From positions 62,001 through 126,000 of the forward strand of contig CALLDI010000010.1 of the NCBI GenBank assembly GCA_937998355.1: a DNA stretch of 64,000 nt, in the 5' to 3' direction. This document shows positions 35,370 through 44,552 of this stretch, one piece after another. How positions within the stretch are numbered: position 1 is the first letter of the stretch; every line of letters starts with the position of its first letter. The notes beneath the pieces were generated by a model. The model ran no database searches, was not told where the DNA came from, and worked only from the letters and a program-made list of their open reading frames with translations. This DNA is from an uncultured Eggerthella sp. (GTDB taxonomy: Bacteria; Actinomycetota; Coriobacteriia; Coriobacteriales; Eggerthellaceae). Position numbers and translations under genes: made by a program.

Positions 35370-36088
35370 GAGGCATCACGTCCTTTACGGATCTTGCGCA
35401 AGGTTACGAGGCAATAAGCGAGGCAGCCCGCTGCTGCCAGAATGCCGATAACATAGGCGGCCAGCATGATCGGGTCGTTCGTCTTGGTGAGTGTGCCACC
35501 GGTCATCTCGCCCGTCGCGCTATCTTCAACAGCGAATACGACGTTCAGCGTACCGAGCGTATTCATGTAAGAATTGCCCTGGGTCTCGCCGTCGAGCTCC
35601 ATCTCAAGCTTCACCGTGCCGACTTCAGCACTGCCGATCTTGCCGAGGAAGAACCACTGACCCGTAGCGCTACCGATCTCTTCGAAGCCGTTAGCGCCAT
35701 CGCCGCCGACAGTGTCTGAGCTATAGACCACGCTATCGTCGAACAGGAGCTTGTAGGTATATGCGCCGTCTGATGCATTCGAGGCTTCCTCGAGCGTCTT
35801 CACCGCTTCGCTGGCCATGTACCAGTCGGTCGCATCGCTGTACTGATTGCGCAGCGAGAACGTCATGGTGAAGCTATCGCCCGGTTGCAAGTTGGAGAGC
35901 TTTTCATCGACCGCAGCCTGATCGTAGTTCGAGGACATCTGCTTGTCGGAGCTGTACGTGACCGTCCAGTTCATGCTCTCGGTCTGCGCGTGAGCGGTCC
36001 CTGCGAACCCAAGGCCACATGCGCAGGCGAGCGCGCAGGCCGCGATGAACGCACCAAGGGCGCGGGTGATGTTCTGCGTCTTAGTCAT
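35366..36088 (-). CDS. Secreted membrane-anchored subunit of the fibre operon
   Basis: A 240-residue exported protein, not assigned to a named family. A signal peptide (AFIAACALACACGLGFAGTAHAQ) is followed by a beta-rich domain with alternating hydrophobic strands (NWTVTYSSDKQ, GDSFTMTFSLRNQYSDATDWYMA, GTVKLEMELDGE). A C-terminal helix (IMLAAYVIGILAAAGCLAYCLV) and basic tail RKIRKGR complete it. The start shares a TAATG junction with the upstream gene and the end overlaps the next start by 4 bp, so the three are translationally coupled. A likely role is a membrane-proximal assembly or anchor subunit. Confidence 0.78.
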   Translation of the reverse strand: MTKTQNITRALGAFIAACALACACGLGFAGTAHAQTESMNWTVTYSSDKQMSSNYDQAAVDEKLSNLQPGDSFTMTFSLRNQYSDATDWYMASEAVKTLEEASNASDGAYTYKLLFDDSVVYSSDTVGGDGANGFEEIGSATGQWFFLGKIGSAEVGTVKLEMELDGETQGNSYMNTLGTLNVVFAVEDSATGEMTGGTLTKTNDPIMLAAYVIGILAAAGCLAYCLVTLRKIRKGRDAS

Positions 36089-36837
36089 TAGGCCACCTCT
36101 TCAACGTTGATGCCAGCCTTGGCGGCGTCGATGCCCCAAGCGCTCTTGATAGCGTCGGCTGCATTGTGCGTCTGTACGGAAGCGACCTCGACATCGATGC
36201 CGAATTCGCGATCTTCGTACTTATACTTCGTGGTCACGTAGTACACGCCATTATCGGTCGCGGTCTCGATGTATTCAGGTTCGGCTTCACCGAGCACATC
36301 AGGGCTGATGCGCAATGTCTTCATGAACGACAAAGACGCGCCAGGATCGATCGGGTTCACGCTGTAGAGCACGACCTGCTCGCCCGACGTATTGGCTTTG
36401 GTCGGCTCGGAGCCATCGGCTAACACCCAACCATCGGTCACCCAACCAGGCTCGATGTAGGCAGGATCCAGCGAGGTATCCTTCGTCCAAATGCTGCCGT
36501 TAGGCTCGAGCCAATACTTATTGATGGTGATGCGCACATATTCAGGCTGCGAACCTTCGTTCACAGCGGCAAGATCCTCATCGTATTTCTTACCGAACGC
36601 GAAACGCTCGCCACCCGTCAGATTCTCGAGTAGCGTACTGCCATCCGCGCGGTCCTGCCCATTTTCCGTGAGCGAAACATCCAGGCTCGAGAGCGTGAGG
36701 TTCGCTTCGTAGACGTTGGTCTTCTTGTCGAGCGCGGCCTGCGCAGTGCTGATCATCGTGAATGCAAGAACGACAGCCGTCGCGAGCAAGACGATGATGG
36801 GCGCCGAGATCCGAGCTTTACCCTTTTCTGCTTTCAT
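36088..36837 (-). CDS. TasA/CalY-like fibre protein
   Basis: A 249-residue exported protein. The signal segment APIIVLLATAVVLAFTMISTAQA is followed by TNVYEANLTLSSLDVSLTENG, the layout of camelysin/TasA fibre proteins in which the mature chain starts with a strand-forming segment. There is no C-terminal anchor, consistent with a released subunit that polymerises. ATG 36837 follows GGAGCA; an upstream in-frame start lacks support. Its stop and the next start share TAATG. The usual SipW signal peptidase is not in this window. Confidence 0.7.
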   Translation of the reverse strand: MKAEKGKARISAPIIVLLATAVVLAFTMISTAQAALDKKTNVYEANLTLSSLDVSLTENGQDRADGSTLLENLTGGERFAFGKKYDEDLAAVNEGSQPEYVRITINKYWLEPNGSIWTKDTSLDPAYIEPGWVTDGWVLADGSEPTKANTSGEQVVLYSVNPIDPGASLSFMKTLRISPDVLGEAEPEYIETATDNGVYYVTTKYKYEDREFGIDVEVASVQTHNAADAIKSAWGIDAAKAGINVEEVA

Positions 36838-36854
36838 CTTCGATCTGCTCCTTA

Positions 36855-37389
36855 CTACTTCACGTTGGTCCACGCGTAGGCGTACTGGTTGCCGTCCTCG
36901 TCATAGGCGACGGGGCTCGTTTGTGCGACGAGCGTCACGTCGAAATCGGCATCCAGCTCAGAGAGCGGCCCCGATACTTCGACGTTCACCTTGAGTTCAT
37001 CGCTGGTATCCTTGCCCTCGATGGGATAGACGACCGATTTATAGGTCCACATCTCATACCCGAGATCGGCGTTATAAGCCGTGCGATCCCAGTTGGTGGT
37101 ATTCGACACATACGGATTGACCTTGATGTTCTCGTTTGGCGCCTTGTAGAAGATGAGCACGCGGAACATGATGTCGGTATTGCCCGTATTCTCGATCCAG
37201 GCGACCTTATCCTTAGGGTCTTCACCCTTGTTCTCGTGGAATTCCGAACTGAAGCCGAGTTCGACCGCATGCTGGCCCGAAGCGCGCAGCACATCGGTGA
37301 AATAGGCGTAGGCCGGAACGGCGCAGATCGCCAGCGCGACTACGATCGATAAGTGCGATCGTAGTGATCCTTTTACTGAGTTTCGTCAT
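36855..37389 (-). pseudogene. TasA/CalY-like fibre protein gene, frameshifted in its signal peptide
   Basis: ATG 37389 has an excellent ribosome site (AGGAAGA) and encodes MTKLSKRITTIALI, the start of a signal peptide. That frame then runs out of sense. The signal continues one frame away as VVALAICAVPAYAYFTDVLRASGQ and on to the stop at 36855. Removing one base near 37341-37352 (tacgatcgataa region) joins them as a normal TasA-like protein of about 177 residues. The AYAYFTD junction is the family's cleavage site. Either the gene is inactive, the shift is a sequence error, or expression is switched. Initiation at GTG 37292 would give a 145-residue protein without signal. Confidence 0.7.
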
Positions 37390-37434
37390 GTTCTTCCTCG
37401 CTTAGAACTTGAGCTCGTACCTACCGGAGAGAAC

Positions 37435-38469
37435 TTACTTTTCCTGTTCGTATGCGATACCTTCACCAGATTTCGCATAGTGGTTCACGTAGCCTTCGCT
37501 GAAGATCTTCTGCGTGTCTTCAGCCTTATTCTTGAACGTTGCCGTAGCGACGATGCCACTCTTATCGCCGTTCTCGTCGAACTTAGGACCGTAGGTCAGG
37601 GTGTTGCCATTCGGCTTTTGCTCATCCTCGTAACCGATCCAGAAGCTGACCGGATTCTGCGTGGTGCACACATAAGCGCAACCGGGATAGCCCACGATCT
37701 CCTTGATGGTGTAGTAGCCTCGTGGCAGGTTCGTGAGTTCGAGCGTGCCCGAACCATCGTGAGCGACCTTGATGCCGATCGAGCGCTTCGCGTAGACGAC
37801 CGCGGAACCAGCTGCATCGCTTTCCATGCCCTCGATCTCGAACATGACCGTGTAGCTGGCTTCCTTAGCATTGCCGTTCTCGTCCTTAGTGGTGTAGAGC
37901 GGGCCGGTCATGAACTTATCGAGCTTGATGTCGTAGGTGTACGAGCTGCTCATGCCCGTGATCTGGTCGAGAATATCGCCCGCAGGATCGTCATACGTAT
38001 CGTAGGTGCCGTAGGAGCCGTAGCTCGACTGCGCGGAAATGCCCGTGGAGTTCGCCACTGCGAGCTTGGCTTCGCCCTGGAACACCGCTGCAGCCTTCTC
38101 CGCCGCATTCAGCTCCTTCTTAGCAGGTGCTTCGCTCTCTTCAGTGGCCGATGAAGAAGCGCTCTCTTCCTTCTTCGCATCGGTGGCAGTGGAGGAGGAT
38201 TCGCTCTTCTCGGGTTCCTTCGCAGTGGACTCCGTTGCCGCAGCATCCTTCTTAGGAGTTTCGGCCTTGGTCGTCTCTGCCTTTTCCTCCGCCTTCTCGG
38301 ACGTGTTGTCGACCGCAACGATGGTGATGGTCGATTCAGCGTCATCCGATTCAGGCGCAGCGAGCGCAGGCATGGCGGTGAGACCGAACGCCAACACTAC
38401 CGCGATGAAGCACGTGAAGACCTTCGTTTTCGTGATGCCTTGGTTTGCAAGAGCGTGGTGCTTGTTCAT
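37435..38469 (-). CDS. Secreted SpaA-like protein, first gene of the fibre operon
   Basis: A 344-residue exported protein. The signal peptide (VFTCFIAVVLAFGLTAMPALAAP) is followed by about 90 residues of Glu/Lys/Ser/Ala-rich stalk, a Tyr/Gly-rich strip (YGSYGTYDTYDDP) and a beta-sandwich. YTVMFEIEGMESDAAGSAVVYAKR and LTNLPRGYYTIKEIVGYPGCAY are typical of SpaA/Cna-B collagen-binding-type domains. No membrane anchor follows, so it is released or polymerised. ATG 38469 has AAGGA upstream. It leads the five-gene operon, behind a good promoter at 38587-38615. Confidence 0.8.
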   Translation of the reverse strand: MNKHHALANQGITKTKVFTCFIAVVLAFGLTAMPALAAPESDDAESTITIVAVDNTSEKAEEKAETTKAETPKKDAAATESTAKEPEKSESSSTATDAKKEESASSSATEESEAPAKKELNAAEKAAAVFQGEAKLAVANSTGISAQSSYGSYGTYDTYDDPAGDILDQITGMSSSYTYDIKLDKFMTGPLYTTKDENGNAKEASYTVMFEIEGMESDAAGSAVVYAKRSIGIKVAHDGSGTLELTNLPRGYYTIKEIVGYPGCAYVCTTQNPVSFWIGYEDEQKPNGNTLTYGPKFDENGDKSGIVATATFKNKAEDTQKIFSEGYVNHYAKSGEGIAYEQEK

Positions 38470-38553
38470 CGGAACATCCTTACCGTTCTCTTCTCATACG
38501 GCTGGTCGCTTTCGCGGTATGATCTTGCAGGAACGACGTTGCTGTCTTCCGTA

Positions 38554-38575
38554 CAAAGTCATAGCAAAGTCATAG
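38554..38575. promoter_or_regulatory. 11-bp direct repeat in the leader of the fibre operon
   Basis: CAAAGTCATAG occurs twice back to back (38554-38564 and 38565-38575), directly after the predicted transcription start of the fibre operon. Paired 11-bp repeats are the usual spacing for response-regulator binding; the regulator is unknown. Confidence 0.55.
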
Positions 38576-38586
38576 CGACCGCGTAT

Positions 38587-38615
38587 ATCTTACCATTTTC
38601 CCGGAGCATATTCAA
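38587..38615 (-). promoter_or_regulatory. Promoter of the surface-fibre operon
   Basis: TTGAAT (38610-38615), 17 bp, TAAGAT (38587-38592) on the minus strand, about 120 bp before the first gene. Confidence 0.65.
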
Positions 38616-38762
38616 TCCTTCAGCAGCCATTATTTGAAAGCGTTTCGTCGATCGCTGTTCGCATACGGCAGCGGGCCACAGCTGCCCTCCCCGCCAGGAG
38701 CATCGCACGCCGCACGCCCACGCAAAACACACACGGAACCGCATCTATTCCTGGTGTTTCGC

Positions 38763-38792
38763 TCGAAAAATGCGTGCGATTCAGGCTATAAT
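38763..38792 (+). promoter_or_regulatory. Promoter of the O-antigen-ligase-like gene
   Basis: A perfect TATAAT (38787-38792) with TCGAAA 18 bp upstream (38763-38768), 66 bp before the ATG at 38859. The remaining gap between the two divergent promoters shows nothing else recognisable. Confidence 0.6.
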
Positions 38793-38858
38793 TGTCTGAC
38801 CGAACGACCCGCTCGAGGGGCAGATCGTCCCTCCGAATGACTGATTGGATCCGTGTTC

Positions 38859-40295
38859 ATGGCTGAGATCGTCGCTGAATCCCTGAAAGAGCATCGCACC
38901 GGCAAACCCGCCGCGAACAAGCGTGCAGGTGTACCGGGCAAGAGAGGCGAACGCCCGCTCTCCGCGCTGGTGGTCGTGCTGTTCGCCGCGCTCGTGGTGC
39001 TCACGCTCATCGGCATCGGCACGCGCATGTTCATCTCGCTCATCGGCATCGCGATCTGCATCGCGTGCCTGTTCCGCCGTGACGTGCGCATCGACTGGTG
39101 GGTCTTCCTACCGCTGGTCGTGTACGTGGGCATGAACATGGTGTCCGCCTATGCCACATACGGCTCGATCCTGTACGGATATGGCACGTTGCATCTGATA
39201 TTCCTCACGCTGTACGCCGCTTCATGTTGCTTGCGCATCGGTGAGGCGAACCTGCTGCGTCTGCTCGCGGTGCTGTGGGCGGCCATCGCGGCGGCCATCG
39301 GCGTCGTGGCGTTCGTGTCGCTGGCGTTCATGACCAGCCCGACGCGTCTCGAGTTCGTGATCGGCAGCCCGAACAGCCTGGGCATCTTCCTGGTCCTGAG
39401 CTGGTTCGCGCTGCAAAGCTGCCGCATGGCGGACATGGATTCGCGCCTCTTCCGCTTCGTCGAGCGACTCGAACCCGTCATCCTGCTGGCACTGGGCGTC
39501 ACGCTCTCCATGGGCAGCATCGCTGCATTGCTCATCGGTCTTGTGGTGCTCGGGTTCTCGCGTGGGCGTGCTGAACATTCCGCGAAGGAAGGCGCGCTCT
39601 ACGTCGCGAAACTGCTGCCGAAGATGCTGCTCTCCGTGGCCATGGGCATCCTCATGTACATGTCGGCCGAACGCGCCGAGGCCCCGATCCTGTGCACCGT
39701 CATCCTGGTGTATCTCGTGGTGCTGGTGTTCGTGTGGAAGCGCTTCACGACGTTCCTCGAGAACAATACGAAGATGGCGATCGTGCTGTCGGTGATCGCG
39801 CTGTTGTGTATCCCGCTCATCATCTTCATGCGCCCGAGCGCGCTGGCCACGTTCGGCGAGCGCCTTGCCATGATGCAGAACGGCATCGGGTATCTGCTGG
39901 TCGATCCCATCACGGGCCTCGGGCCGATGCAATGGCGCGGATACAACCTCATCGATTCGGACATGTACTTCAACACGAACCATATTCATAACGCCTACTT
40001 GCACGTGGGTGTCGAATTCGGCCTCATCGCCATGATCGCGCTCATCGTCATCACGGTGCGCGTGTTCGTGAAGCGCTATAAGCAGGCGCAACACGGCGAG
40101 GACGCGGCGATGCTGGCGCACATGCTCACCGACACCGGCTTCTTCTACGTGGGCGTGGTAGGCACGTTCATCCTGACCGCGGGCGGATCGGAGACGCCGG
40201 CGAAGGTGCTGCCGCGCGTGGCGGCGAAGGTGCTGTTCGCGGCGCTGGCGATCCTGCATTTCGCGATCCTGTGGATGTACCTCGGAATGTTCTAG
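38859..40295 (+). CDS. O-antigen ligase/Wzy-like polysaccharide polymerase
   Basis: A 478-residue membrane protein with about eleven to twelve hydrophobic segments. The long external loop near the C-terminus reads TGLGPMQWRGYNLIDSDMYFNTNHIHNAYLHVGVEFGLIAM, matching the conserved Wzy_C pattern (G-GP...HNAYL...E-G). In a gram-positive-type cell this family polymerises or attaches capsule or wall glycopolymers rather than LPS. GTG 38853 is an alternative start. The next gene on the strand is an amidase, 219 bp downstream. Confidence 0.82.
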   Translation: MAEIVAESLKEHRTGKPAANKRAGVPGKRGERPLSALVVVLFAALVVLTLIGIGTRMFISLIGIAICIACLFRRDVRIDWWVFLPLVVYVGMNMVSAYATYGSILYGYGTLHLIFLTLYAASCCLRIGEANLLRLLAVLWAAIAAAIGVVAFVSLAFMTSPTRLEFVIGSPNSLGIFLVLSWFALQSCRMADMDSRLFRFVERLEPVILLALGVTLSMGSIAALLIGLVVLGFSRGRAEHSAKEGALYVAKLLPKMLLSVAMGILMYMSAERAEAPILCTVILVYLVVLVFVWKRFTTFLENNTKMAIVLSVIALLCIPLIIFMRPSALATFGERLAMMQNGIGYLLVDPITGLGPMQWRGYNLIDSDMYFNTNHIHNAYLHVGVEFGLIAMIALIVITVRVFVKRYKQAQHGEDAAMLAHMLTDTGFFYVGVVGTFILTAGGSETPAKVLPRVAAKVLFAALAILHFAILWMYLGMF

Positions 40296-40340
40296 GCGCG
40301 CGGACGCTGCGATTGCGCGGGCGCTAGGGCGGCGAGCTGC

Positions 40341-40497
40341 GCGCAGCCTATCGCGTGAGCGACGGACGACGATGGAGCGCGGACGCGCGTAGTAGCCCCG
40401 ACGCGGATGGCGTGCGAAGGGGCCAACGGCAGCGAACATTCTATCGCAACGCGCAACCTATCGCGCGACGAACGACGATGACGCGCAGGCGCGCGCA
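40341..40497. repeat. Pair of imperfect 46-bp direct repeats
   Basis: Copies start at 40341 (GCGCAGCCTATCGCG) and 40451 (GCGCAACCTATCGCG) and share GACGACGATG and a GC-rich end. They lie in the 219-bp gap before the amidase gene; the second copy ends just before its ribosome site. Confidence 0.6.
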
Positions 40498-40514
40498 CTG
40501 ATGAAGGAGGCCTC

Positions 40515-41216
40515 ATGGCTGACGCTCCGACCAACAACGTAACGCACCCGAAGAAGACGCGCGATCGCGTGCTGGTCGCCGTGCTCCTGGTGGGCGCGCT
40601 CGCCATCGCGGTCGCGGTGTTCGCGTCCTGGATGTTCGGCAAGGAGAAGATGCCGGATTACGTGGGCTACCCCCTGGAGGGCGCAGAAAAACAGCAGGTC
40701 ATCGAACAGAACAGCCCGCTCATCGACTATGTATGCCTGACGCCGAGCGCAGATTTCCCGCGTGATCAGCCGATCTCGAAGATCACGATCCACCACATGG
40801 CAGCGAATGCCTCGCTCGAGACCGTAGGCGATCGCTTCCTGAGGCGCGACGTGCAGGCGTCCGCGAATTACGGCATCGATTCGAGCGGCAATGTTGCGCT
40901 CTATGTTGAGGAAGCTAACCGTTCATGGGCAAGCAAGAATCGCGAGAACGACAATGCGGCGATAACGATCGAAGTCGCGAACGACGAGGTCGGCGACGAT
41001 TGGCACGTGAGCGATGAAGCGTTCGATAAGCTGGTCGATCTGTGCGTGGATATTTGCGAGCGCAACGGCATCGAGGAGATCGATTACACGGGCGACGCTA
41101 CGGGCAACCTCACGTTCCATGGCATGTTCGACAGCAACACGATGTGCCCAGGCCCCTACCTCACCAGCCGCATGGATGATCTGGCTGAAGCGATCAACGA
41201 ACGCCTCGCGCAATGA
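40515..41216 (+). CDS. N-acetylmuramoyl-L-alanine amidase, membrane-anchored
   Basis: A 233-residue protein. An N-terminal membrane helix (VLVAVLLVGALAIAVAVFASWMF) places an Amidase_2 domain (about 70-230) outside the cell. ISKITIHHMAANAS carries the first zinc histidine, AITIEVANDEVGDDWHVSDEAF is the core, and LTFHGMFDSNTMCPGPYL carries the second histidine and the CPG turn. It cleaves the bond between MurNAc and the stem peptide. ATG 40515 has a strong AAGGAGG site. It may act in wall growth with the neighbouring polymer gene, or in defence. Confidence 0.9.
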   Translation: MADAPTNNVTHPKKTRDRVLVAVLLVGALAIAVAVFASWMFGKEKMPDYVGYPLEGAEKQQVIEQNSPLIDYVCLTPSADFPRDQPISKITIHHMAANASLETVGDRFLRRDVQASANYGIDSSGNVALYVEEANRSWASKNRENDNAAITIEVANDEVGDDWHVSDEAFDKLVDLCVDICERNGIEEIDYTGDATGNLTFHGMFDSNTMCPGPYLTSRMDDLAEAINERLAQ

Positions 41217-41230
41217 ATTTGTGCACAGAG

Positions 41231-41416
41231 AAGGTCATTTTTCGCATGAGATTTGCGTTCGTACGCACACTTTTGGACAAAACCGGTCCAAAGTGCGCTC
41301 ATTTCTAGCTATTTTGCTACAAAACTGCGTTCGTACGCACAATAAGAGCGGTTTCACCGTTAAAGCGTGCATACGAACGCAAATCTCTTGCAATTTTGGC
41401 CAAGATCAATGCAAAA
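41231..41416. repeat. Terminal-inverted-repeat intergenic element, copy D
   Basis: Left arm: CGCATGAGATTTGCG then TTCGTACGCACA. A second same-direction arm (AACTGCGTTCGTACGCACAA) is at about 41324-41343. The right arm has GTGCATACGAACGC then AAATCTCTTGC and ATCAATGCAAAAC. The element sits 14 bp after the amidase stop, between convergent genes. The rest of the gap to 41554 is GC-rich with nothing seen. Confidence 0.8.
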
Positions 41417-41554
41417 CATGAGCTATCGCTTGCAGAAAAAGCAACGCGCAGGCAATATGCCTGCGCGCGATGGAAACTATTGGAGCAAAATGGCTGCGCG
41501 ACAGTGGAAGCCAAGCGCAACGCGGATGCGCGTACGCGCGCAAGGTCGCGCCTG

Positions 41555-44509
41555 CTAGGGCATCCACTTCTGCAGCATGCGGACCAGGTTCTCGATCTCG
41601 AGCGGCTTGGACATGTGATCGTTCATGCCCACGCTGCGCGCATGGCGAATGTCCTCCGCGAACGCATCAGCCGTAAGCGCCACGATCGGGATCTCGCCCA
41701 GGTCGGGGCGTTCATCCGCGTGACTGCGGATCGTCTCGGCAGCCTCGTAGCCATTCATGACCGGCATCTGGATATCCATGAGCACGATATCGTAGTAGCC
41801 CGGCTCGTGCGCGAGCAGCATATCCACCGCGAGCTTGCCGTTTTCCGCGTGCTCGACCGCAGCGCCCGTCATGCCGATGAGCTCCTTGGCGATCTCGGAC
41901 GCCATGACGTTGTCTTCGGTCAACAGGACGCGCTTGTCCGTGTACGTAAGATCCTCGAGCATCGCCTTCTCGTCGAGGATGGTCTTCGTCTCGCCCGTGA
42001 GCAGCTCTTTCATGACCTGCACGAGGCGCGAACGGAACAGCGGCTTCGAGATGAACGCATCCACGCCCACCTGGCGCGCTTCCTGTTCGATCATGGACCA
42101 GTCGTAAGCGGACAGGATGATGATGGGCACGTTGTCGGCCGTGATCTCGCGAATGCGCTTGGCCGCTTCGAGGCCGCTCATCTCCGGCATGCGCCAGTCG
42201 AGGATGACCGCATGGAACGCATCGTCGGTGTCGAGCGCCTTCTGAACACGGTCGATGCCCTCCATGCCCGAGAGCGCGAACGCACTGCGCATGCCGATCT
42301 CGTCGAGCAAGAGGCACGCGCCTTCGCAGGCGATCTGGTCGTCGTCGACCACTAGCACGCGGATGTCCTTCAGATCGGAAAGATCCTCTTCGGCGCCGTC
42401 GCGCAACTTCAGGTGAACCACGACGGTGAACGTGGTGCCCTCGCCTTCCACGGAGTCGACGTCGATCGTGCCGCTCATCAGCGTGACCACGCTCTTCACG
42501 ATGGCCATGCCAAGGCCAGTGCCTTCGATCTTGGTGGTGCGCGAGTCGTTAGCGCGCGTGAACGGATCGAAGACGGTCTTCATGAATTCCTTGCTCATGC
42601 CGCAACCTGTGTCGGTGAACACGAATTCGTAGCAACCGCTGCCCGGGATGTGACTGGGCAGCTCGGTGATGCGCAGGCCGATCTGGCCGCCTTCGGGCGT
42701 GAACTTGATGGAGTTGCCCATGATGTTGACGAACACCTGCTGCAGGCGCGTCGGGTCGCCGATGACGTGCTCGTGCTTGATGTCGACCAGGTCGACCTTC
42801 AGTTCCTGGTGCTTCGCTGCGATCTGCGGGTTCATCATGGTGATGAGGTTCTCAACGGATTCGGGCAGGTCGAACGGTTCGTCGGAAAGGCCGATGGAGC
42901 CGGATTCGATCTTGGCCATGTCGAGCACTTCGTTGATGAGGCCGAGCAGGTGCTTGCTGGCCGACGTGATGTTGCCGAGGCATTCGCGCACGCGCTCGGG
43001 GTCGTTGACATGCATGCCCGCGATGGCCGTGAGACCCATGATCGAGTTCATGGGCGTGCGGATGTCGTGGCTCATGGAGTTCAGGAAGTCGCTCTTGGCC
43101 TGAGAAGCGTGCTCCGCAGCCTTGAACGCATCTTCGAGCGCGATGCGGCTGGCCAGTTCTTTGGCCTTCGCGTCGGTGACATCCTGAATGGCCAGCAGCA
43201 CGCTGGTGGGCGTTTCAGCAGAGTCACGCGAAAGGCACAGGATGGAGGCCTGGTACCAGTGCGGCTCTTCTCCGTCGCTGGTATGCCATTCTTCCTGAAC
43301 GAACGGCGTGCCCGGCAGCAGCGCCTTCTTCACCTCGTCAACGCTGAGGAAGACGATGTCGTCGTTCGATGCGCTGGACGCGCCGATGACGCGTTCGAAA
43401 TATGCGCGCAGCTCGCTGGTCTTGCCCGTGGTGGGTAGATCGGTGCGCGCGTTGTCGTTCTTCAGGAATTCGTAAGTGCCATGCACCAGGTCGACCGAGA
43501 GCAGGCTCGAGAACAGGTTGGTAGAGGCGTCGATGATGCGCGTGGCTTCCTGGCGTTCGAGCAGGAGCTCTTTGTTCTCGCGACGCGATTGCATGGTGAT
43601 GACCAGGATGATGATGGCAGCTGCGATGATGACGCCACCGACCAGGATGAAGCCGGAAACGTTAGCGCTGGTGACCATCTCGTTCGTGATGGAGGCCGGG
43701 AAGGAGCGCACGAGCATCCAGTCGTAATCGGGAAGCTGCGTGATGAACGTGTTGCCCGTTCCTTCGTCGGTGTTGTAGGTGAAGCTGGTGGTGGTGCCGT
43801 TCGCGATATCGGCGTTGATCTCGGCGAGGCGCGTTTCATCGAGGCCGCGTTCGACGAGCACTTCATCGATGTTGCGCGCTTCGGGCTTGACCGAACCCGC
43901 CTGCGCGATGATGGTACCGTCGGTCTTGCAGAGATACGTCGGCGTTTGCTGGTCGTAGAATTCGGTGGTCATGAGCTCGGTGAGCGAACTTTCGCGGAAG
44001 ACCGAGGTCATGACGCCCACCACTTCCCCGTTCGAGAAGACGGGCGCGTAGAATGCGACGACGTTCTGACCGTCGAAGATGGCGTTGTCGATGAAGCACA
44101 TGCCGCTTTCACCAAGGATGCCCTTCTCGTAGTATTCGCGATCGAGCGCGCTGGCGGTGCGACCGTCGCTATTGTAGGCGAGGCCGTCGCGATCGATGAA
44201 GAACGTATGGTCGAACTGGGAAAGATCGAGCACATTCACGGCTGTTTCAGGGTCGACCGCGGATCCGGCGAGCGTGTTCTCGTAGACGGCCGCGGCGGTC
44301 TGGACGCTTTGCAGCGAGCTGGAGAACACGTCGTTGACGCGGCGTGCGGTCTGGCCGCTCGAGGTTTCGAGGTACTGCGTGTTCTGTTCGACGATGCGCT
44401 GCGCATTGACGTTCACGAAGATGACGAGCGCGACGATGACGATCGCGATCGCCCCCAAGATGGCGAAGACGCGATTGCGCGCTTGGTTGTTCGGCTTGGT
44501 GTTTTCCAT
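41555..44509 (-). CDS. Hybrid sensor histidine kinase with two receiver domains
   Basis: A 984-residue membrane kinase. A first helix (VFAILGAIAIVIVALVIFVNV) precedes a Cache-type extracellular sensor (about 40-280) and a second helix (GFILVGGVIIAAAIIILVIT). A PAS-like stretch leads to HisKA with the phospho-acceptor in FLNSMSHDIRTPMNSIMG. HATPase motifs are FVFTDTGCGMS and TGLGMAIVKSVV. Receiver 1 has VLVVDDDQI and AVILDWRMPEMSG. Receiver 2 has LLTEDNVMA and IVLMDIQMPVMNG, both with the phospho-Asp. There is no Hpt or output domain, so a separate partner is needed. ATG 44509 and a TATAAT at 44547-44552 are noted. Confidence 0.93.
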   Translation of the reverse strand: MENTKPNNQARNRVFAILGAIAIVIVALVIFVNVNAQRIVEQNTQYLETSSGQTARRVNDVFSSSLQSVQTAAAVYENTLAGSAVDPETAVNVLDLSQFDHTFFIDRDGLAYNSDGRTASALDREYYEKGILGESGMCFIDNAIFDGQNVVAFYAPVFSNGEVVGVMTSVFRESSLTELMTTEFYDQQTPTYLCKTDGTIIAQAGSVKPEARNIDEVLVERGLDETRLAEINADIANGTTTSFTYNTDEGTGNTFITQLPDYDWMLVRSFPASITNEMVTSANVSGFILVGGVIIAAAIIILVITMQSRRENKELLLERQEATRIIDASTNLFSSLLSVDLVHGTYEFLKNDNARTDLPTTGKTSELRAYFERVIGASSASNDDIVFLSVDEVKKALLPGTPFVQEEWHTSDGEEPHWYQASILCLSRDSAETPTSVLLAIQDVTDAKAKELASRIALEDAFKAAEHASQAKSDFLNSMSHDIRTPMNSIMGLTAIAGMHVNDPERVRECLGNITSASKHLLGLINEVLDMAKIESGSIGLSDEPFDLPESVENLITMMNPQIAAKHQELKVDLVDIKHEHVIGDPTRLQQVFVNIMGNSIKFTPEGGQIGLRITELPSHIPGSGCYEFVFTDTGCGMSKEFMKTVFDPFTRANDSRTTKIEGTGLGMAIVKSVVTLMSGTIDVDSVEGEGTTFTVVVHLKLRDGAEEDLSDLKDIRVLVVDDDQIACEGACLLLDEIGMRSAFALSGMEGIDRVQKALDTDDAFHAVILDWRMPEMSGLEAAKRIREITADNVPIIILSAYDWSMIEQEARQVGVDAFISKPLFRSRLVQVMKELLTGETKTILDEKAMLEDLTYTDKRVLLTEDNVMASEIAKELIGMTGAAVEHAENGKLAVDMLLAHEPGYYDIVLMDIQMPVMNGYEAAETIRSHADERPDLGEIPIVALTADAFAEDIRHARSVGMNDHMSKPLEIENLVRMLQKWMP

Positions 44510-44546
44510 CGGAAGCCCTATCTAGACGGTGGCGATAGTGCGGCAT

Positions 44547-44552
44547 ATTATA
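44547..44552 (-). promoter_or_regulatory. -10 box of the hybrid kinase gene
   Basis: A perfect TATAAT on the minus strand, 38 bp before the start codon. No clear -35. Confidence 0.55.
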
